From JALZAI01 sp038212215 (GTDB lineage: Bacteria > Actinomycetota > Actinomycetes > Mycobacteriales > Jatrophihabitantaceae), in contig JBBQUT010000001.1 of assembly GCA_038212215.1 (NCBI GenBank), positions 124,001 to 188,000 of the forward strand: a stretch of DNA of 64,000 nucleotides, read 5' to 3'. The position numbers and the translations under genes were made by a program. The first letter of the stretch is position 1. Each line of letters starts with the position of its first letter. Shown here one piece after another: positions 59,532-64,000 of the stretch. The notes beneath the pieces are model-generated. The model worked only from the letters and a program-made list of their open reading frames with translations. It was not told the DNA's origin and made no database searches.

Positions 59532-60322
59532 TCGTTAAGGCCCGGGTGCGCATCGAGGTCTCCTATGACGGGACGGATTTCTTCGGCTGGGCCGCCCAGC
59601 CTGGTCGCCGCACCGTCCAGGCCGAACTGGAGGCGGCGATCGCGACAGTGCTGCGGCTGCCGATGGTGTCGCTGATCGTCGCCGGGCGCACCGATTCGGG
59701 GGTGCACGCGCGCGGCCAGGTAGCGCACGCGGACCTGCCGCGCGTGCCCTTGCCGAACGTGCTCACGCGACTGGCCGGCTTGCTGCCCCGCGACGTTCGA
59801 GTGCTGAGCATCAGCCACGTGCCCGCCGAGTTCGACGCGCGCTTCTCGGCGCTGTGGCGCCGTTACGAGTACCGCATCAGTGATCGCGCGATCGGTGTCG
59901 AGCCGCTGCGGCGGCGCTTCGTGCTTGATCACCGGCGCGCTCTCGACGTGGCCGCGATGGCTGCCGCGAGCACCGGACTGCTGGGGCTGCACGATTACGC
60001 CGCATTCTGCCGACGCCGAGCGTTCGGGACCACGATCCGCCGAGTCCAGCATTTCGAGGTCAGCAGGGAGGGGTCAGAGGTCGTCTGCACCGTCCAGGCC
60101 GATGCGTTCTGCCATTCGATGGTGCGGGCTCTGGTCGGCGCGCTGATTGCGGTTGGCGACGGCACTCGTGCGCCGGGCTGGCCGGCCAGCCTGCTCAGCC
60201 GCGCCGCACGCGCCGACGAGGTCAGCGTCGCGCCGGCACTTGGGCTCACTCTGGTCGAGGTCGGCTATCCGCCCGATCACGAACTCGCCGCGCGCAAGGC
60301 CGAGACCCGGGCGCGTCGCTGA
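59501..60322 (+). CDS. truA: tRNA pseudouridine(38-40) synthase TruA
   Basis: A 273-residue enzyme that isomerises U38-U40 in tRNA anticodon arms. VRIEVSYDGTDFFGWAAQPG, the catalytic Asp in VAGRTDSGVHARGQVAH, FDARFSALWRRYEYRI and FCHSMVRALVGALIAVGDG are canonical. The ATG at 59501 lies inside a long hairpin with no clear Shine-Dalgarno sequence; a GTG at 59546 (giving MRIEVSYDG) is a real alternative start downstream of the structure. Confidence 0.94.
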   Translation: MTDGADPSLDVVKARVRIEVSYDGTDFFGWAAQPGRRTVQAELEAAIATVLRLPMVSLIVAGRTDSGVHARGQVAHADLPRVPLPNVLTRLAGLLPRDVRVLSISHVPAEFDARFSALWRRYEYRISDRAIGVEPLRRRFVLDHRRALDVAAMAAASTGLLGLHDYAAFCRRRAFGTTIRRVQHFEVSREGSEVVCTVQADAFCHSMVRALVGALIAVGDGTRAPGWPASLLSRAARADEVSVAPALGLTLVEVGYPPDHELAARKAETRARR

Positions 60323-60332
60323 ACCCGACGCC

Positions 60333-60941
60333 TTAGCTCAGGACTGCGGCCAGCAGTCGGCTGCAGCGGGCCGTCATCTGCGCTGCCGACTCGCCCGGGT
60401 GGTCCAGCCACCAGACGACCAGCGAGTTGACCACGCCCAACCACAGCGCGCTCAATGCCGACGCGTCCGCGTGGTCGTGACGGCCGCGGGCACCGAGAAA
60501 GCGCTCGGAGCCGCTCGCGGCCAGCGCGGTCGTCGCGTCGCGGTAACTGCCGGCGGCCTCAGCGAACGCCCCGGATTGCGGCATGGACGGGTCGTACAGC
60601 AGCCGCCACGCGTTGCGCTGCGGCTCCAGCGCTTCGAAGATCGCCTGCAGGGTGCGCACGCGGGACTGCACGGAGTCGTCCTCCTGCAGCTGCGCCTGTC
60701 GCAGGCGCTCGAGCAGGCCGCCGGCGACGGCGTGCAGGCAGGCGAGAAACAGCCCGTCCTTCGAACCGAAGTACTGGTAGATCAGCGGCTTGGAAATGCC
60801 CGCTCGGGCGGCGATTGCGACCATCGACGCGCCGGCGTACCCGTCCGCCGCGAACTCCTCGACGGCGACAGCGACGATCTGCTCCTCCCGATCGGCCCGC
60901 GGCACCCCCTTCGTGCCGATCAGGTGCGAAGCGCTGGACAT
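60333..60941 (-). CDS. TetR-family transcriptional regulator
   Basis: A 202-residue repressor-type protein. The N-terminal helix-turn-helix is visible (REEQIVAVAVEEFAADGYAG, ASMVAIAARAGISKPLIYQY, FGSKDGLFLACL); the C-terminal helical ligand domain is variable. It is divergent from the sterol-desaturase-family gene, with a palindrome between them that is its likely operator, so autoregulation and control of that gene are expected. The ligand is unknown, probably lipid-like. Confidence 0.92.
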   Translation of the reverse strand: MSSASHLIGTKGVPRADREEQIVAVAVEEFAADGYAGASMVAIAARAGISKPLIYQYFGSKDGLFLACLHAVAGGLLERLRQAQLQEDDSVQSRVRTLQAIFEALEPQRNAWRLLYDPSMPQSGAFAEAAGSYRDATTALAASGSERFLGARGRHDHADASALSALWLGVVNSLVVWWLDHPGESAAQMTARCSRLLAAVLS

Positions 60942-60950
60942 GGCCGCGAT

Positions 60951-60981
60951 CTTACCTTAGGGTAAGTGACCGCACGGTAAG
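60951..60981. promoter_or_regulatory. Candidate TetR operator
   Basis: CTTACC-TTAG-GGTAAG (60951-60966) is a perfect 6-bp inverted repeat with a 4-bp centre, and a third half-site GGTAAG lies at 60976-60981. It begins 10 bases from the regulator's start codon and 37 bases before the divergent gene. Confidence 0.65.
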
Positions 60982-61002
60982 TTCCGATCGGAGGTCGCGC
61001 TG

Positions 61003-61899
61003 ATGGCATTGCCCGACTCGCTGCACGACCCGGTCGTCTTCGCGATCCCGGCGTTCATCGCCTTCATGGTGCTGGAGATCGCGTCGTTCCGGCTGCTCGG
61101 CGAGGACGAGTCGGCGCGCTACGCGGGCTACGACAAGCGCGACAGCCGCGCCAGCATCCTGATGGGGCTGGGCTCGGTCGTCATCAACGGAGTGGCGCGG
61201 ATCGGCGCGCTACTGGGTTACGCGGCGCTCTACGCCCTGACCCCGCTCCGGCCCGACACCCACCGCTGGTACACCTGGCTGCTCGTGCTGCTCGCCGTCG
61301 ACCTGATCTGGTACCTCTACCACCGCTCGTCGCACCGCGTCCGGCTGCTGTGGGCGGGGCATCAGGCGCACCACAACAGCGTCTTCTTCAACCTGTCCAC
61401 GGCCGTGCGGCAGAAGTGGAACCCCTGGTTCGAACTTCTCTTCTGGACGCCGCTACCGCTTCTCGGCGTCCCCCCGTGGCTGATCTTCACCGCGTTCTCG
61501 ATCAACCTGATCTTCCAGTTCTTCGTGCACACCGAGCGGGTCGGCATCCTGGCCAAGCCGATCGAGTTCGTGTTCAACACACCATCGCACCACCGGGTCC
61601 ATCACGCCAGCGATCGCGACTACCTCGACAAGAACTACGCCGGAATCCTGATCATCTGGGATCGCCTGTTCGGCACGTACGCGCGGGAAACCCACCGGCC
61701 GACATACGGGCTGACGAAGAACGTCGACACCTACAACCCGTTCCGGCTGCAGTACTTCGAGTACGCAGCCATCGCTCGCGACGTGCGCAGCGCCCGAACC
61801 TGGCGCGAGCGCTGGGGATTCGTCTTCGCCCCGCCCGGTTGGACCCCGCCGGCGCGCTCAGTAGAAGGCGAGATTGTCGCGCCCGCACCAGTCCAGTAG
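61003..61899 (+). CDS. Sterol desaturase / fatty acid hydroxylase family membrane protein
   Basis: A 298-residue di-iron membrane oxygenase. Membrane helices at ~12-30, 50-72, 85-105 and 150-170 bracket the His boxes HRSSHRVRLLWAGHQAHHNS and HHRVHHASD, with further His in FFVHTERVG. Family members hydroxylate or desaturate sterols, carotenoids and fatty acids or cleave alkylglycerols. GGAGG lies 9 bases before the ATG. Probably repressed by the divergent TetR. Its 3' end overlaps the convergent hydrolase gene by 42 bases. Confidence 0.9.
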   Translation: MALPDSLHDPVVFAIPAFIAFMVLEIASFRLLGEDESARYAGYDKRDSRASILMGLGSVVINGVARIGALLGYAALYALTPLRPDTHRWYTWLLVLLAVDLIWYLYHRSSHRVRLLWAGHQAHHNSVFFNLSTAVRQKWNPWFELLFWTPLPLLGVPPWLIFTAFSINLIFQFFVHTERVGILAKPIEFVFNTPSHHRVHHASDRDYLDKNYAGILIIWDRLFGTYARETHRPTYGLTKNVDTYNPFRLQYFEYAAIARDVRSARTWRERWGFVFAPPGWTPPARSVEGEIVAPAPVQ

Positions 61900-62445
61900 C
61901 GCCGGCCACGGGCCGTAGCCCGCGTCGGTGTTGAGGTGCGCGCCGCCTGCGACGACCGTGGTCGGCATCTTCAGCGACCGGCCATAGGCCTGCGCGATAC
62001 CTTCCGGCAGGTACGGGTCGTCGTCCGAGGCGACGAGTACGGTGCCGTCGGCGCCGCGCCGCACGGTGTCCACGTCCATCGGCGGCGGGAAGAACGCTGC
62101 GATGTCCGCGATCGCTGTGCGCGGGGACGGCGGGGCCACGAGCAGCACGCGGGCCGGACGGGGCGCGTCGCCCGGATCGGCGCAATGATGCAGCCACAGC
62201 ACAGCGCCAAGCGAGTGGGCGACCACGTCGAAGCCGTCGGGCGGCAGGTCCGCGAGCACGCGACGCAACGCCGCACGCCAGTCGCCCAGATCGGGATGAT
62301 CGACGTCGGCGTAATCCGGCACCCGCACCTCGCGGCCAGCGCCGCGCAGTTCGTCGGCGAGCCAGCGCTGCCAGTGCCCGGGCTCGGAGCCGTTCCATCC
62401 CGGCACGACAACCGTGGGGACGGTGCGGGTGGGGCGACGTGGCAC
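61858..62445 (-). CDS. RBBP9/YdeN-family alpha/beta hydrolase
   Basis: A 195-residue small serine hydrolase. VVVPGWNGSEPGHWQRWLAD is the family start, the nucleophile is Ser in VVAHSLGAVLWLHH, the acid Asp lies in VLVASDDDPYLP and the His in GGAHLNTDAGYGPWP. The substrate is unknown. Its 3' end overlaps the end of the desaturase gene tail to tail. Confidence 0.9.
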   Translation of the reverse strand: MPRRPTRTVPTVVVPGWNGSEPGHWQRWLADELRGAGREVRVPDYADVDHPDLGDWRAALRRVLADLPPDGFDVVAHSLGAVLWLHHCADPGDAPRPARVLLVAPPSPRTAIADIAAFFPPPMDVDTVRRGADGTVLVASDDDPYLPEGIAQAYGRSLKMPTTVVAGGAHLNTDAGYGPWPALLDWCGRDNLAFY

Positions 62446-62490
62446 GAGGCGCAGCCTATTCGCCCGATCGCAGTGATTCGCTCACCTCGT

Positions 62491-63141
62491 TCACCATTGC
62501 CGCACGAGGCCGATCAGGATCAAGGCCTGCGCCAGGTGGTAGCTGACGATCACCCGCAGCGCTCCGTAGCGAACGGGCCGCACGAAGCGTTCGAACGCCA
62601 GGGTCGAGTCCGAGCCGAGGAAGAGCAGCGCGCCGAGCGCGGTGGCGAACAGACCCGTCCCGACGCCGAGGATGCTCATCAGCGTCAACGCGCCCGCATA
62701 CCCCGCGACCGGGAGCAGCAGCGCCCACCCGCCCGCCCGCCGCGCCCCGGCGAATACCGCTGGCAGCACTGACGCGGCGCTGCCACCGACGAGCAGTACG
62801 CCCGCGACGAGTGGGGCGCCTCGCACGCCGTGTTGCAGGAACGCGACGACGTAGGCAATGTGGCCGAGCAGGAACGCGCCGAGGCCGAGCAGGAAACCGA
62901 GGTCGGGCGGGCCTGGCTCGTCCGAGCTGAGCAGCAACGCGACATCGCCCAGCAAGCACAGCGCCAGCGCCGCGAGCACCCACGGCTTCAGCGTGCCGAC
63001 ATCGGCAGCGATACCCGCGCCGATCAGCAACCCGAGCGTCAGTGGCTTGAGCAGCCGTTCCAGCCGAGGTCGCCGCTGCCAGACCGCGAACCAGTCACCG
63101 ACCGCGACGATGCCCGCCAGGACGAGCAACGCGAGCGCCAT
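62491..63141 (-). CDS. Lysoplasmalogenase-like (YhhN/TMEM86) membrane protein
   Basis: A 216-residue protein with about eight membrane helices. KPLTLGLLIGAG near the start, LCLLGDVALLL with its Asp, LGHIAYVVAFL and GALLFLGSDSTLAFERF are the YhhN-family conserved points. Family members cleave the vinyl-ether bond of lysoplasmalogen; activity here is inferred. Starts 4 bases after the stop of the oxidase gene, likely the same operon. Confidence 0.88.
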   Translation of the reverse strand: MALALLVLAGIVAVGDWFAVWQRRPRLERLLKPLTLGLLIGAGIAADVGTLKPWVLAALALCLLGDVALLLSSDEPGPPDLGFLLGLGAFLLGHIAYVVAFLQHGVRGAPLVAGVLLVGGSAASVLPAVFAGARRAGGWALLLPVAGYAGALTLMSILGVGTGLFATALGALLFLGSDSTLAFERFVRPVRYGALRVIVSYHLAQALILIGLVRQW

Positions 63142-63144
63142 CGG

Positions 63145-64000
63145 CTAGAGCATTGCCCCTGGGTTGAGGACGCCCTGCGGGTCGACGGCGGCCTTGATGC
63201 GACGCGTGAGCGCCATGACGTCGGCCCCGAGATAGCTCGGCAACCAGTCCTTCTTCAGCCGGCCGACCCCGTGCTCGCCGGTGATCGTCCCGCCCAGGTC
63301 GAGCGCGAGGTCCATCACCGCCGCGAAGGCCGCGTAGGCACGCTCGGTTCCGGCGGTATCGGTGGGGTCGTAGACCACCGTGGGATGGGTGTTGCCGTCA
63401 CCGGCGTGCGCAACCAAGGCGATCGTGACCTGGTTCGCGGCGGCGATCTTCTCAATACCGCGGACGAGAGCGGGCAGGTCGGGCAGCGCCACCCCGACGT
63501 CCTCCAGCAGCAGCGCACCCTGCCGCTCGAAGGCGGGGAACGCGGCACGCCGGGCCGCGGCGAACGCGTCACCCTCGACCTGGTCGTCGGTCGTGAAGAC
63601 CTCGCTCGCCCCATTGGCCACGCAGTAACGCTGCATGTCCGCGATCTCCTCCTGGGCTGCGACGCCGGGCGCGTCCGAGCGGGCGATCAGCAGCGCCGCG
63701 GCAGTGCGGTCCAGACCCATCGCGGTGAAGTCCTCGACCGCGTTGATCGAGATGTGATCCATCAACTCGAGCATGGACGGACGCAGCGTCGCGGTGATCG
63801 CGAGGACAGCATCGGCTGCCGTTTCGATCGAGGCGAACACCGCCACCATCGTGGACGCCGGCGGCGGGGGCGGCACCAGGCGCAGCGTCACCTCGGTGAT
63901 CACACCGAGCAGGCCTTCGGAACCGACGAACAGCTTGGTCAGCGAGAATCCCGCGACATCCTTCAGGCGCGGCCCGCCGAGGCGCAGTGCTGTCCCGTCG
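63145..64000 (-). CDS. FAD-linked oxidase, GlcD/D-lactate dehydrogenase type (C-terminal part, truncated by window edge)
   Basis: The frame is open from the window edge to the stop at 63145, giving ~285 residues of a larger (~450) flavoprotein. The end of the FAD-binding domain is seen in LRLGGPRLKDVAGFSLTKLF and GSEGLLGVITEVTLRL. The C-terminal domain follows, with VALVAHAGDGNTHPTVVYDP (metal/substrate His) and GTITGEHGVGRLKK, ending ALTRRIKAAVDPQGVLNPG. It oxidises a 2-hydroxyacid such as glycolate or lactate. The 5' end lies beyond position 64000. Confidence 0.93.
   Translation of the reverse strand, partial: DGTALRLGGPRLKDVAGFSLTKLFVGSEGLLGVITEVTLRLVPPPPPASTMVAVFASIETAADAVLAITATLRPSMLELMDHISINAVEDFTAMGLDRTAAALLIARSDAPGVAAQEEIADMQRYCVANGASEVFTTDDQVEGDAFAAARRAAFPAFERQGALLLEDVGVALPDLPALVRGIEKIAAANQVTIALVAHAGDGNTHPTVVYDPTDTAGTERAYAAFAAVMDLALDLGGTITGEHGVGRLKKDWLPSYLGADVMALTRRIKAAVDPQGVLNPGAML

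Noticed and set aside
63145..63903. Complete 252-residue oxidase starting at 63903
   Set aside because: The frame stays open and conserved to the window edge (GSEGLLGVITEV spans this codon), so the GTG is internal and the gene is truncated by the window.

Overview
The window is chromosomal DNA from a high-GC Gram-positive bacterium (Actinomycetota). Evidence for this: strongly GC-biased codon use, frequent GTG and TTG starts, the order tRNA-Thr, tRNA-Met, rpmG, hadA, hadB, (aminotransferase), tRNA-Trp, secE, nusG, rplK, rplA, rplJ, rplL, rpoB, rpoC, str, S10, spc, alpha, an adenylate kinase with a zinc LID, a zinc-type S14, and hairpin terminators that lack U-tracts. No hadC is visible, which argues against Mycobacteriales proper. 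A Frankia/Jatrophihabitans-like lineage is possible, but the window cannot settle it.

Layout. 0-6 kb: a lipoprotein gene and a small membrane protein on +, then a tightly overlapping minus-strand operon of 2-oxoglutarate:ferredoxin oxidoreductase (korA, korB) with two membrane-protein genes behind it. 6-9.2 kb: a small unknown protein, a cysteine dioxygenase remnant with an internal deletion, beta-carbonic anhydrase, HtpX-like protease and YajQ. 9.2-14.5 kb: tRNA-Tyr, an orphan AAA-type ATPase behind a striking array of four CTCTAA hexamers, then a small catabolic cluster (cyclase-family hydrolase, acyl-CoA synthetase, aldo/keto reductase). 14.5-18.1 kb: a three-subunit succinate dehydrogenase/fumarate reductase on the minus strand. 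18.3-27 kb: tRNAs, rpmG, hadAB, a DUF2505-type gene, an aspartate-type aminotransferase, secE-nusG-rplKA, rplJL with an L10-leader-type attenuator, and an unusual minus-strand pair of unknown genes inserted before rpoB. 27-52 kb: rpoBC, rpsL-rpsG-fusA-tuf, the complete S10 operon and spc operon through secY-adk-map. 53-55.4 kb: a decayed sugar-utilisation cassette (ROK-regulator and epimerase remnants, a P-loop sugar/nucleoside kinase, an aldo/keto reductase) sits between map and infA. 55.5-60.3 kb: infA-rpmJ-rpsM-rpsK-rpsD-rpoA-rplQ-truA. 60.3-64 kb: a TetR regulator with a palindromic operator facing a sterol-desaturase-family gene, then an RBBP9-like hydrolase, a lysoplasmalogenase-like protein and the C-terminal part of an FAD-linked oxidase running off the end.

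Most of the window builds the transcription and translation machinery: RNA polymerase (rpoA, rpoB, rpoC), NusG, SecE/SecY, initiation factor 1, EF-G, EF-Tu, 33 ribosomal proteins and four tRNAs. KorAB and succinate dehydrogenase supply central carbon and electron flow.

The most unusual signals are not protein families. (1) A ~71-bp dispersed repeat forms stop-to-start linkers between co-directional genes at two loci and supplies the GTG start codon of the downstream gene. (2) A second, ~48-bp GAGCGAGC-rich repeat lies in the fusA-tuf and rpsJ-rplC spacers; the fusA copy is bracketed by a 23-bp duplication of the fusA 3' end. (3) A helically phased CTCTAA array lies in front of the orphan ATPase. 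(4) A long hairpin contains the annotated truA start codon. (5) The sugar locus shows visible stages of decay. I found no CRISPR array, transposase, phage gene or defence system.
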